From Bacteroidota bacterium (GTDB taxonomy: Bacteria > Bacteroidota > Bacteroidia > Cytophagales > UBA9547): a stretch of 64,000 nucleotides of DNA. Below are positions 16,303-25,416 of the stretch, piece by piece; position 1 is the stretch's first letter; every line of letters starts with the position of its first letter. The position numbers were made by a program, and so were the translations under genes. The notes below the pieces were generated by a model. That model was not told the origin of the DNA and made no database searches. It saw nothing but the letters and a program-made list of their open reading frames with translations. Location: NCBI GenBank assembly GCA_004293915.1, contig RDZG01000081.1, positions 53,932-117,931 of the forward strand, written 5' to 3'.

Positions 16303-18033
16303 ATGAAAACAAAAATTGTATTAATATTGATTTATCTAGCTATAAATCAAGTGTTTAGCCAAAATTTATTAAAAACTAAATGGAAATTCAAAACAGGAGA
16401 CGATGTTTCTTGGGCTAGAATAGAACATGACGACAGCCAATGGAGCGACATACTTTCTGGGCAATATTGGGAAGCGCAAGGCATTAAAAATTATGATGGC
16501 TTTGCTTGGTACAGAATGTCGGTTTTGATACCATCGTTACTAAAAAAAGATACCGAAAGAATGGGTGGACTTCTACTTAATTTAGGTGCTATAGACGATG
16601 TAGATTACACCTATTTTAATGGACAATTGATTGGAAAAACAGGCGAAATTCCTCCAAATCTTAAAGCTGCTTATGCTGATAATAGAAATTATGAAATTCC
16701 AGTTTCGAGTGTACTTTGGGATAAAATAAATGTAATTGCAGTAAGGGTTTTCGATGCCACAGGCGGTGGTGGAATGTATTCGGAAAACACAAGTTTTAGT
16801 GTAAAAGGCACGGCTGATAATTTTAAATTAAACATCGAATTTCCGATTCAAAATCAAGTTTTTACAGCATCTGGCGATGCTTTTTTTGGTGTAAAATTGC
16901 AATCTTCGATAGCTGAAAACTTTTCTGGAAAAATCAAAATAAATGTATTTTCTGATTTTGCAGATAGTATTACTTCTGTAGAAAAAAACATTTCGATCAA
17001 ACCAAACAAACCTCAAACCATTCCAATCGTTTTAAAATCTTTGAAGCCTGGAATTTATAATGGGATAGCCTATTTTGAATCGGCAATTGCAAATAAAAAA
17101 TTGCAGTTTTCGTTTGCCATCCAACCCGAAAAAATAAGTTCGCCTACCGATGCTATGCTCGATTTTGATGCCTATTGGAATAGAGCAAAAAAAGAACTGG
17201 AAGCTGTTGATCCTCAATATAATATTATAAAAATTGATAGTTTAAGCAAGGGAAATAGAGATGTTTTTGTGGTAGAAATGCGTTCGTTGGGCAATGTTTT
17301 GGTGCGAGGTTGGTACGCAATTCCTAAAAAAAGTGGAAAATACCCAGCCATTTTGCATTTGCAAGGCTATAGTAGTTTTAATAAATTAGATTGGGCATAT
17401 CCAAATGACGATATAATTGTTTTTGTTTTAAACATTCGTGGTCATGGTTTCAGTAAAGATAATATCGACCCAGGCTTTCCAGGCTATTTGCAACATAGCA
17501 TTGCAGACAAAGAAATGTATATTTATAGAGGAGCATACATGGATACTCGCAGAGCCTTAGATTTTATGCTCACAAGAGCCGAAATTGATAAATCCAAAAT
17601 TGCTGTTGAAGGTGGAAGCCAAGGTGGAGCCTTGAGTATAGCTGCGGCTGCTTTAAATAACGATAGGGTTTCTTTATGTATTCCGCATGTTCCATTTTTA
17701 TCTGATTTTAAAGATTATTTCAAAATTGGCAGATGGCCCGGAAGCGAATTTGTGGAATATGTAAACAAAAATCCGCAAGTTGGTTGGGCAAAAGTATATG
17801 AAACGTTAAGCTATATTGATATTAAAAACTTGGCACCCTATATAAAATGTCCAACTTTTATGGGAATAGGTTTGATAGATGATATTTGTCCGCCTCATAT
17901 CAATTTTGCTGCTTATAATCAAATAAAAACACCAAAAGAATATATCGTTTATCCAAAGAATGGACATGGATTACCTGCTGAATATCACACACTTAAATAT
18001 GTTTGGTTGAAAAAACAGTGGGGGATGAAATAA
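16303..18033 (+). CDS. Secreted CE7-type acetyl xylan esterase / deacetylase with N-terminal beta-sandwich
   Basis: 576 aa with a signal peptide ending VFSQ (residue 20). Residues 21-160 form a galactose-binding-like beta-sandwich (KTKWKFKTGDD, YDGFAWYRMSV, NLGAIDDVDYTYFNGQLIG). The C-terminal ~300 residues form an alpha/beta-hydrolase of the AXE1/cephalosporin-C deacetylase type. S439 in EGGSQGGALS is the nucleophile, LIDDICPP holds the acid, and NGHGLPAEYH the histidine. LHLQGYSSF and NIRGHGFSKD are family blocks. The probable role is deacetylating plant polysaccharide or sugar esters outside the cytoplasm, alongside the two rhamnosidases in this window. Confidence 0.85.
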   Translation: MKTKIVLILIYLAINQVFSQNLLKTKWKFKTGDDVSWARIEHDDSQWSDILSGQYWEAQGIKNYDGFAWYRMSVLIPSLLKKDTERMGGLLLNLGAIDDVDYTYFNGQLIGKTGEIPPNLKAAYADNRNYEIPVSSVLWDKINVIAVRVFDATGGGGMYSENTSFSVKGTADNFKLNIEFPIQNQVFTASGDAFFGVKLQSSIAENFSGKIKINVFSDFADSITSVEKNISIKPNKPQTIPIVLKSLKPGIYNGIAYFESAIANKKLQFSFAIQPEKISSPTDAMLDFDAYWNRAKKELEAVDPQYNIIKIDSLSKGNRDVFVVEMRSLGNVLVRGWYAIPKKSGKYPAILHLQGYSSFNKLDWAYPNDDIIVFVLNIRGHGFSKDNIDPGFPGYLQHSIADKEMYIYRGAYMDTRRALDFMLTRAEIDKSKIAVEGGSQGGALSIAAAALNNDRVSLCIPHVPFLSDFKDYFKIGRWPGSEFVEYVNKNPQVGWAKVYETLSYIDIKNLAPYIKCPTFMGIGLIDDICPPHINFAAYNQIKTPKEYIVYPKNGHGLPAEYHTLKYVWLKKQWGMK

Positions 18034-18035
18034 TC

Positions 18036-18078
18036 AAAAATCGACCTAGTTGATTTGATTTCTAGGTCGATTTTTTTT
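18036..18078. terminator. Bidirectional terminator between esterase and yicC
   Basis: AAAATCGACCTAG and CTAGGTCGATTTTTTTT form an extended stem with a 12-nt loop. The yicC stop is reached within the T-run on the other strand. Confidence 0.88.
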
Positions 18079-18955
18079 ACAAAATATTCAACGATTGTTC
18101 TTTTATTTTTTCAAGTTCTTCTTTCATTTCTACAACCCATTTTTGGATATGTGCATCGTTTGCTTTTGAGCCAATGGTATTGATTTCTCTGCCAATTTCT
18201 TGAGAAATAAAGCCCAATTTTTTTCCATTGCTTTCTAAAAGATTCATCGTATCTTCAAAATAATCTAAATGTGTTTTTAGTCTTACTTTTTCTTCAGAAA
18301 TATCGAGTTTTTCGATATAAAATATCAACTCTTGTTCAAAACGATTAGTATCGATGTGTTCGGCTTTGATATGCTCTTCCACTTTTTGAGTGATTCGTTC
18401 TCTAAGTTTGGTAATTCTAGTGCCATCTTGCTCTGAAATTAAACTAAGGTTTTTATCAATCGTTTTTATACAAAACAGGAGTTGCTCTTGCAGTTTTTTA
18501 CCTTCGTCTTTTCTGAAATTATTGCATTGCTCAATTCCTTTTTTTATAATTTCTAATGTTGATTCCCAAAGTTCTGTATTGTCAGCTTCGGTTTTGTCGG
18601 TATCAAAAACTTCGGGCAAAGTCAAAACCGCACTTAGTAAATCAGGATTTTGAATATTTGCTTCGGCTGCATTTTTACGTAAATCTTCTGTATAAGCTTT
18701 AAAAATATCTGGATTGATAGTAAGTTTTGGTTTTACTTTTCCACGCTTGGCAACATCAACCGAAAGCGAAACTTTACCTCTATCGAGCAGTTGTATCATT
18801 AAATTTTTAATTTCATACTCTTTGTCTTGAAATTGGCGTGGCAAACGCAAACTAAAATCTTGCGATTTTGAGTTTATAGATTTTACTTCTACGGTTATCG
18901 TAAGGTCTTCTTTTTCCAAAGTAGCTGTTCCGAAACCTGTCATTGATTTTATCAT
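18077..18955 (-). CDS. yicC: YicC/YloC family endoribonuclease-like protein
   Basis: 292 aa, the usual length. The N terminus MIKSMTGFGTATLEKEDLTI is the diagnostic start of YicC-N, and the C terminus GFISQEIGREINTIGSKAND is the DUF1732 block. YicC homologues are described as stress-linked RNA-cleaving proteins; the physiological role in Bacteroidota is unclear. The middle is helical and charged. Monocistronic, convergent with the esterase gene. Confidence 0.93.
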   Translation of the reverse strand: MIKSMTGFGTATLEKEDLTITVEVKSINSKSQDFSLRLPRQFQDKEYEIKNLMIQLLDRGKVSLSVDVAKRGKVKPKLTINPDIFKAYTEDLRKNAAEANIQNPDLLSAVLTLPEVFDTDKTEADNTELWESTLEIIKKGIEQCNNFRKDEGKKLQEQLLFCIKTIDKNLSLISEQDGTRITKLRERITQKVEEHIKAEHIDTNRFEQELIFYIEKLDISEEKVRLKTHLDYFEDTMNLLESNGKKLGFISQEIGREINTIGSKANDAHIQKWVVEMKEELEKIKEQSLNIL

Positions 18956-19141
18956 GCCACAAAATTAAGAATATCGTATGAAAATGTTTGAAAAAATATT
19001 TATTAGTTTAAAAAATATGGATTTTTAGTACCAAATTGCACTCCAATAATACAAGCTGCAAAAAAATCACAAAACATAAACCAAATAAGTTTTAGTTCTA
19101 TACATTTAGCAATCTGATAAAAACACAGAAATAGTACAAAA

Positions 19142-19750
19142 ATGCAATACCCATCTAAATTAATAGAATCTGCTGTTCAAGAAATTGCTCGTTTGCCAGG
19201 AATTGGCAAAAAAACGGCTTTGCGATTGGCTTTGCATATTTTAAAACAAGATGTAGAACATATTCAAGCACTTACAGATTCGCTTTTGGCTATGCGCTTA
19301 CACTCTCAGTATTGTTCAAAATGCATGAATTTGTCGGATGCCGAAATTTGTAATATTTGCAACAGCAAATTACGCAATCACGAAATTCTTTGTGTTGTTG
19401 AAGACACCAAAGATGTATTAGCACTCGAAAATACAGGACATTATAATGGACTTTATTATGTTTTAGGTGGCGTTATTTCTCCTGTAAACGGCATTGGGGT
19501 TTCCGACTTAAATTTTGATAAGTTAATCGAAAAATTTCCAAATTCTGACATAAAAGAAGTAATATTGGCTCTAAGCCCAACAATTGATGGCGACACAACT
19601 GCTTTTTATTTATCAAAAAAACTAAAAACCTTTGGAGTAAAAATCTCTACAATTGCAAGAGGTGTGCAAGTAGGCAGCGATTTAGAGTATGTTGATGAAA
19701 TCACATTAGGTAGAAGTATCCAACGAAGAATTGAGTATGACAATTTATAA
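19142..19750 (+). CDS. recR: Recombination protein RecR
   Basis: 202 aa. An N-terminal helix-hairpin-helix (ARLPGIGKKTALRLALHIL), a four-cysteine zinc motif (CSKCMNLSDAEICNICNSK) and a Toprim domain (LCVVEDTKDVLALE, VLGGVISPVNGIG) come in that order. RecR acts with RecO (found at 49590) and RecF to load RecA on gapped DNA. It ends 36 bp before the sensor kinase gene. Confidence 0.96.
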   Translation: MQYPSKLIESAVQEIARLPGIGKKTALRLALHILKQDVEHIQALTDSLLAMRLHSQYCSKCMNLSDAEICNICNSKLRNHEILCVVEDTKDVLALENTGHYNGLYYVLGGVISPVNGIGVSDLNFDKLIEKFPNSDIKEVILALSPTIDGDTTAFYLSKKLKTFGVKISTIARGVQVGSDLEYVDEITLGRSIQRRIEYDNL

Positions 19751-19786
19751 TCTTTTTGTTTTAATATTCGTTTAGGTAATAATTAA

Positions 19787-21859
19787 ATGAAATTAATTAA
19801 AATATATTTAGTAAGTATTATTTTTTCTTTACAACTATATGCTCAAAACGAACATAAAGTTATTACTGTGTCGATAAAAGAAGACACATCTATGATTAGA
19901 GAATATATTGAATTATACAGGTATTATCAACGGACGTATAATTTCGATAAAAGAAAACAAATGCTTGATAAGGCTTATGCAAAAAGCTTAAAAATCAACA
20001 ATACATACTTTATAGCATATTGTGAAGAATTATATGCAAATCAATATGTAGAAGAAGAAATAGAAAACCCTTTAGGTACTAAGTTTTCATTATCAGCAAT
20101 TAAAAATTATAAAAGCCTGAATGATGAAAAATATTTTCACAAAATTGTGGATTTATATATACAACTAATACAAATTGATTTTAAAAGTCAGAACAATTTA
20201 TCAATACAGTTATATGCCGATTCAGCCATATTATATACTAATAAAATAAAAAATGACAAGTTTAGATTGATTTCTTTAATGAATATTTTACTAACATTAT
20301 ACAGGAATAATGACAAAAACACGGATTTGACCTATTTAGAAAATACTAAAGATTATTTATCAGAAATCAATAAATTATTTCCAAAAGTAAATGACAGAGA
20401 ACTAAGAAATGTATGCATTCGATTAAATGAAATGCAATTGGTTGCCGAAAAAAAATATCAACAAGCAATAAAATATAATTTAACATCTATAAAATATAAC
20501 TTGTCAATAAATGATACAGGTGGAATTATGTATGATTATCTGAGAAGAAGTGAAATTCATAATAAAATTAAGCAATTTAACGAAAGCAAATATTTTAATG
20601 AAAAAGGGTTAATTATTGCTACAAAATATAAGCATACTAAATATGAATTGATTTTTTTATATGAGTTAGCTATAAATTATTATAACCTTAAAAAATACGA
20701 ACTTTCTTATCAATATTCACTTAAATCAATGGCGTTGTCTAAAAAGATTAAAGCCGAAAATGATATAATGAAAAACTATCATTTACTTTATAAAATAGAT
20801 TCGATAAATCAAAATCATTATTCAGCATTATTAAATTTACAACAATATTATAAATACAGAGATAGCCTTTTTCCAGTTTCTTATAATAAAAAAGCAATTG
20901 CTTTGGCACAGCATTTTGAGATTGCTAAAATGAAAAATGTTACCAATAAACTCAAACGCGAAAACCTATCAAAAGATGAAGAGATAAAAAAAGATGCTTT
21001 CAAAATTATTTATTTAAGTGTTGCAGCAGTTTTGTTTTTGTTAATGTCAATGTTTTTTTATTTTTTTTATAGAAAATTTGCTAAGCAGAGTGTAGAGCTT
21101 ACAGTACAAAAAAACTTAATTTCAAAGCAGGTTTTAGAACTTGAAAAGCAAAATCAAAAATTGGAGCGTATGAACCAAGAAAAAACGGATTTGATTGGAA
21201 TAGTATCGCATGATTTAAAAGCTCCGCTGAACAGAGCACAAGCCTTGATAGACTTAATTATAATGGACGAAACTTCTACTTTCAATATAACCCAACAAAA
21301 CCTTTTTCAAAAATTAAAATCAGAAATTACAGACGAGAAAGCCTTGATTACAGAAATCCTTAATGCAGAATTGTTAGAAATTGAAATAAATTCTATTAAA
21401 AACGAAAAAATAGAAATTAACCAAGCAATTGAAGTGTTCATTCAAAATTTTATTCCAATAGCAGAAACAAAAGACATAAAACTTACATTCAAGCCTTTTG
21501 CAGATAAAATCCACATTTTTGCCAATTTGAATTATTTGAGAAGAGCATTAGATAATTTATTATCAAATGCAATTAAGTTTTCTAATACGGGGAAAACAGT
21601 TTCAGTATTGATAGATAAAGTAGATAATGAAGTATTTTTGCATATTATTGATCAAGGTTTAGGCTTTTCTGAAGAAGATCAAAAAAATTTATTTAGAAAA
21701 TATAGAAAATTATCTTCAAAACCCACAGCAGGCGAAGCTTCCACGGGCTTAGGATTGTCAATAGTTAAAAGCCTTGTTGAAGCTATGGATGGTACAATTA
21801 GCTTGATTTCTGAAAAAAATAAAGGTGCTACATTTACATTAAAATTTAAGTCAGCATGA
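19787..21859 (+). CDS. TPR-containing sensor histidine kinase
   Basis: 690 aa. A signal peptide (residues 1-20, ending YAQ) precedes a periplasmic region of about 380 aa made of TPR-like helical repeats. One transmembrane helix (about 405-428) and a short coiled coil lead to a HisKA domain. The phosphoacceptor is His475 in GIVSHDLKAPL. The HATPase domain has NLLSNAIKFSN (N box), DQGLGFS (G1) and STGLGLSIVKS (G2). No response regulator lies next to it, so the partner is elsewhere. The C terminus overlaps the DUF721 gene by 4 bp. Confidence 0.9.
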   Translation: MKLIKIYLVSIIFSLQLYAQNEHKVITVSIKEDTSMIREYIELYRYYQRTYNFDKRKQMLDKAYAKSLKINNTYFIAYCEELYANQYVEEEIENPLGTKFSLSAIKNYKSLNDEKYFHKIVDLYIQLIQIDFKSQNNLSIQLYADSAILYTNKIKNDKFRLISLMNILLTLYRNNDKNTDLTYLENTKDYLSEINKLFPKVNDRELRNVCIRLNEMQLVAEKKYQQAIKYNLTSIKYNLSINDTGGIMYDYLRRSEIHNKIKQFNESKYFNEKGLIIATKYKHTKYELIFLYELAINYYNLKKYELSYQYSLKSMALSKKIKAENDIMKNYHLLYKIDSINQNHYSALLNLQQYYKYRDSLFPVSYNKKAIALAQHFEIAKMKNVTNKLKRENLSKDEEIKKDAFKIIYLSVAAVLFLLMSMFFYFFYRKFAKQSVELTVQKNLISKQVLELEKQNQKLERMNQEKTDLIGIVSHDLKAPLNRAQALIDLIIMDETSTFNITQQNLFQKLKSEITDEKALITEILNAELLEIEINSIKNEKIEINQAIEVFIQNFIPIAETKDIKLTFKPFADKIHIFANLNYLRRALDNLLSNAIKFSNTGKTVSVLIDKVDNEVFLHIIDQGLGFSEEDQKNLFRKYRKLSSKPTAGEASTGLGLSIVKSLVEAMDGTISLISEKNKGATFTLKFKSA

Positions 21860-22176
21860 AAGGGCAAAAAAAAGATATAGCTTCTATTCGTTTGTCGGAT
21901 TCTATTTCGTTAGACCATTCGCTCAACGAAATGTTTTCGGTTTATAACTTAGAAACAAAATATCATCAGGCATTATTGCTCACAAAATGGGAGCAAATTG
22001 TGGGTCCTACAGTGGCTACAAGAACTGAAAAAATTACTTTCCGAGACCATATTATGTATGTAACTTTAACATCTGCTCCGCTAAAACACCAACTAAATTT
22101 ATCAAAAACAAAACTTATAAGTTTAATAAATGATGAAATAAATAAAATAATAATACAAGATATTGTTTTTCTGTAA
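21856..22176 (+). CDS. DUF721 / DciA-like protein
   Basis: 106 aa. LNEMFSVYNLETKYHQALLL with WEQIVGPTVATRTEKI and a C-terminal strand LTSAPLKHQLNLSKTKLI are the DUF721 core, related to the replicative helicase operator DciA. The role here is probably nucleic-acid or helicase related, but the Bacteroidota members are short and uncharacterised. The start overlaps the histidine kinase stop (ATGA). Confidence 0.8.
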   Translation: MKGQKKDIASIRLSDSISLDHSLNEMFSVYNLETKYHQALLLTKWEQIVGPTVATRTEKITFRDHIMYVTLTSAPLKHQLNLSKTKLISLINDEINKIIIQDIVFL

Positions 22177-22302
22177 GTTTATAGGGTGTTTACATTATTA
22201 TAAATATTTGTATATATTTGAGAAGTTTACTAATTCAACTTTGGAATCCAATTTTTTGAATCAGTAAATTTAATAAAATGAACTTTTTATTAAGTCCAAA
22301 AA

Positions 22303-23427
22303 ATGAAAAAAATTTACTACTTAATTGTTTTACTGTTTACTTTTTTCTCGATTCAAATCTTTGCACAAACAGTACCAAACGGGTTTAGTTATCAGTCAAT
22401 TGTAAGAGATGCAGTAGGTTTGCCATTACCAAACCAATCGGTAACACTACGGATTTCGATAAGACAAACTTTGGCAACAGGCACAATAATTTATCAAGAA
22501 CAACATACCAAAAATACAAATCAATTTGGATTAGTAAATTTAATTGTAGGTTCAGGTATAGTGTCAATAGGCACTAATTTGAATACAGTTAATTGGACTG
22601 GAGACAAGCATTTTGTGCAAGTAGAAGTATTTAATGGAACAATTTTTGTAGATCTAGGTACTTCTGAATTTCAAACAGTACCTTATGCTTTTGGTGCTGA
22701 TAATACCTTGAAAATTCAAAATACTAGTGTGAGTGGAGTTGCTCCAGCTGCAAATCAGGTTTTGCAATTCAATGCTATTTCTGGGCTATGGGAGCCTACG
22801 AATGTATCGGGGGTTTCGCTAATTACTCAAACTGCTGATGTTACAGTTTCTGGTACAACATTTAATATAGGAACGGCATCAGGAACTAGTTTTGGACTTT
22901 TAAATCCAATTGATTATACAACTTTTTCAAATAAAGTATCATCTCAATGGATTACAACTTCTACTGGTATCGACAATGGAATAGTTTTTAATAATGGAAA
23001 TGTGAGCATAGGAGCAAATACAATTTCGGGTGCAAAACTAAAAGTTAATGGAGATTTAAGTGCTGGTGGTCAAGTAATTGCATCACAAACCATGAATCCA
23101 ACAGGTGGGTATAATGTATCAACTCCAACCACTATCTTCAAACAACGAATTTATATTCCAAGAGGTACAAATGATTTAGTAGCTTCATTTAATGCTTACG
23201 AATTTGTGGGTACTGGCGGGAGTACTCTTCAAGTTTGGATTGGCAATACCCAGGTTGGAACTGCAACACTTACAAATGGCAATGACCAAAATTCTACATT
23301 CAATATTACAGATATTCCAGTTTCGGCTTTTGCAGGAACTTTTCAAAATCTTGAAATAAAAGCACAAACAAATGCCTCTGCTCAAGGTGTAATTTTACAG
23401 GGCTATACACTAGTAATTAAAGATTAA
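22303..23427 (+). CDS. Exported surface protein with carboxy-terminal beta-domain (family member 1)
   Basis: 374 aa, signal peptide ending IFAQ at residue 22. Residues 23-140 (PNGFSYQSIVRDAVGLPLPN, then IIYQEQHTKNTNQFGLVNLI) form a transthyretin-like/Ig-like module common at the start of Bacteroidota tail-fibre-like surface proteins. A linker with LKVNGDLSAGGQVIASQTMN follows. The last ~95 residues, starting RIYIPRGTNDLV and ending ILQGYTLVIKD, form a domain shared with the proteins at 23450 and 25417. No sorting domain of the standard T9SS type is seen. Possible adhesin; function unknown. Confidence 0.65.
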   Translation: MKKIYYLIVLLFTFFSIQIFAQTVPNGFSYQSIVRDAVGLPLPNQSVTLRISIRQTLATGTIIYQEQHTKNTNQFGLVNLIVGSGIVSIGTNLNTVNWTGDKHFVQVEVFNGTIFVDLGTSEFQTVPYAFGADNTLKIQNTSVSGVAPAANQVLQFNAISGLWEPTNVSGVSLITQTADVTVSGTTFNIGTASGTSFGLLNPIDYTTFSNKVSSQWITTSTGIDNGIVFNNGNVSIGANTISGAKLKVNGDLSAGGQVIASQTMNPTGGYNVSTPTTIFKQRIYIPRGTNDLVASFNAYEFVGTGGSTLQVWIGNTQVGTATLTNGNDQNSTFNITDIPVSAFAGTFQNLEIKAQTNASAQGVILQGYTLVIKD

Positions 23428-23449
23428 TAAATAACTAAATTTTATAAAC

Positions 23450-25012
23450 ATGAAAATTTCTACTAAAATTATTTTTACATCAGCATTTGCGTTGATGTTA
23501 TCGTTGCAGACCCAAGCACAAAAATTTATGGGAATTGGTACAGATAAGCCAAACCCTAGAGCAGTGCTTGAACTTACGCTTGAAAATGCAACTTTTGGTC
23601 AGGGCTTTTTACCGCCTAGAATGAATACAGCACTTCGTACGGGTACATTTCAAACTGCACTTGCAGGCGTATTGCCTGGTATGACTGTGTATGATACCGA
23701 TATAAATGCCTATTTTGTATGGAACGGTTCAACATGGGATCAATTAGCACTTTCGGCAGGTGTTCAATCGGTTGCAGGAGTTGGTGGAATAACTGTTACA
23801 ACTACAGGACTTACGATTTCTGTTGATGGAAGTAATTTCCTGAATATAAATAAGCTAATAACTGGCGATGTGCGTTTTTCGCCTCTTGAAAATAATTTGA
23901 CGGTTACTGGGTTAAAAGGCTTTAATATTTCAAATAGCCCAAGTGCAATTAATAATGTGTTAAGTTTTAATGGAACCGATTTGCAGTTTGTGCCCAGTCA
24001 ATTTTTAACAACTATCGTAGGTACAGGTGGTACAACAGTAACAGGAAATAATGCAACAGGTTATACAATTAACACACCACAAGGATTAAATACAATTTTA
24101 GGGTCTGGTTCAATAACAGTAACAGGAAGTAATTCAGCAGGATTTACAATAGCAGGTCCAGATGGTTTAAATACAATTTTAGGAATAGGTGGTACAACGG
24201 TAACAGGAAGTAACTCAACGGGTTACACAATTAATACACCGCAAGGATTGAGTACTATTTTGGGTATAGGTGGTACAACAGTAACAGGAAATAATGGAAC
24301 AGGTTATACTATTAATACTCCTCAAGGATTAAATACAATTCTAGGTTCTGGATCTATAACAGTAACAGGAAGTAATTCAGCAGGGTTTACAATTGCAGGT
24401 CCAGATGGTTTGAATACAATTTTGGGTGCAGGTGGCACAACAGTATCAGGAAATAATGCAACTGGCTATACCATTAATACCCCACAAGGCTTGAATACAA
24501 TTCTAGGTTCTGGATCTATAACAGTAACAGGAAGTAATTCAGCAGGTTTTACAATTGCAGGAGCAAACTCAGCTACCACCTTAGTTGGTGTTTCTGGATT
24601 AACAGTTTTAGGAATTGGAAGCACACAATCTGTTTCAGGTGCTGGATTAGTAGTGTTACAGCAATCATTAGTAAATGCAGTAGGAAGTGCATCAACGGCT
24701 TCTTTGGGTACAGGTTTGCCTGTTTTTAAGGCATTAATAAGAATTCCAGTTGGAGTTAAAAATATTTCTGGAAGCTTAAATGCATATACACTTGGTGGGA
24801 CTACGGCTAATTTTAGAGTTGAAATTGTTGGTGCAACTCCATCAGATTTAACTGGTGTAACTAGTACATTGGCTGATAATTTTCAATCTATTACTGATAT
24901 AAATGTATCTGGTATTGCAGGAACGGCAGTTTTAGTAAAGGTATATGCGAATGTTGCTACAGCAGGAGAAGCAGCATACATACAAGGTATTACACTTACA
25001 GTGAAAGACTAA
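23450..25012 (+). CDS. Exported repeat protein with 27-residue tandem repeats (family member 2)
   Basis: 520 aa, signal peptide ending TQAQ. An N-terminal ~80-residue domain begins FMGIGTDKPNPRAVLELTLE and contains TVYDTDINAYFVWNGSTWD; it is shared with the next two large proteins. Residues 187-370 hold about 6.7 copies of a 27-residue unit. Two alternating types are seen: GLNTILGSGSITVTGSNSAG(FTIAGPD) and GLNTILGIGGTTVTGSNSTG(YTINTPQ). The last ~95 residues are the C-terminal domain shared with the neighbour genes (IRIPVGVKNISG ... IQGITLTVKD). Likely a rigid beta-solenoid-like stalk at the cell surface (inference). Confidence 0.7.
   Translation: MKISTKIIFTSAFALMLSLQTQAQKFMGIGTDKPNPRAVLELTLENATFGQGFLPPRMNTALRTGTFQTALAGVLPGMTVYDTDINAYFVWNGSTWDQLALSAGVQSVAGVGGITVTTTGLTISVDGSNFLNINKLITGDVRFSPLENNLTVTGLKGFNISNSPSAINNVLSFNGTDLQFVPSQFLTTIVGTGGTTVTGNNATGYTINTPQGLNTILGSGSITVTGSNSAGFTIAGPDGLNTILGIGGTTVTGSNSTGYTINTPQGLSTILGIGGTTVTGNNGTGYTINTPQGLNTILGSGSITVTGSNSAGFTIAGPDGLNTILGAGGTTVSGNNATGYTINTPQGLNTILGSGSITVTGSNSAGFTIAGANSATTLVGVSGLTVLGIGSTQSVSGAGLVVLQQSLVNAVGSASTASLGTGLPVFKALIRIPVGVKNISGSLNAYTLGGTTANFRVEIVGATPSDLTGVTSTLADNFQSITDINVSGIAGTAVLVKVYANVATAGEAAYIQGITLTVKD
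24008..24560 (+). repeat. In-frame 81-bp tandem repeats
   Basis: Six to seven 81-nt units encoding the 27-residue repeats of the 23450 protein. Near-identity between alternate units suggests recent duplication and possible length variation between strains. Confidence 0.85.
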
Positions 25013-25016
25013 ACTC

Positions 25017-25405
25017 ATGTATCCAATCATTGAAGCACACAAAAGTCAATTTTTGAACAATGTAAAAAATACAAATTCCAAAAATTGTATGCTTTTGACT
25101 CGGTGGTAGATGGTGGTTTTGATGATAGACTAGCAATATAGATTTGCTATTTGTGAATTAAAGGTTGATATACTTTTGATAAAGGATTGCAGTAGTTACA
25201 GATGTACTCAACTGATATGATTTGAATGTCAGGTTAATATGCCTGATAAGTAAAAAAGGAACGATATTTCATGGGAAATTCTGTAAATCATTGCCTTTAG
25301 AAATTGTATTATTCACGAATACGACAAATTAGATATGAAAAAGTATTTGTGATTTTAAAATGTCATTTACCAAAAGTAGAAGTGCAAAATTTATTAAACG
25401 AATAA
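25017..25405 (+). pseudogene. Decayed nucleotidyltransferase/HEPN (MntA-HepT-like) remnant
   Basis: Broken reading frames keep recognisable pieces. MYPIIEAHKSQFLNN, then in another frame KKYKFQKLYAFDSVVDGGFDD, then SNIDLLFVN after a further shift, match the N-terminal nucleotidyltransferase layout (LYAFGSV...SDID) of MntA-type antitoxins. Further on, RNCIIHEYDKLDMKK and VILKCHLPKVEVQNLLNE look like the C terminus of a HepT-type HEPN ribonuclease. Multiple frameshifts and stops make it non-functional. It lies between two surface-protein genes. Confidence 0.55.
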
Positions 25406-25416
25406 AAATATTAGTA

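Noticed and set aside
24008..24560. Regular 81-bp repeats considered as a CRISPR array
   Set aside because: Units lie fully in frame in a secreted protein, and no spacer-like unique sequence separates them.
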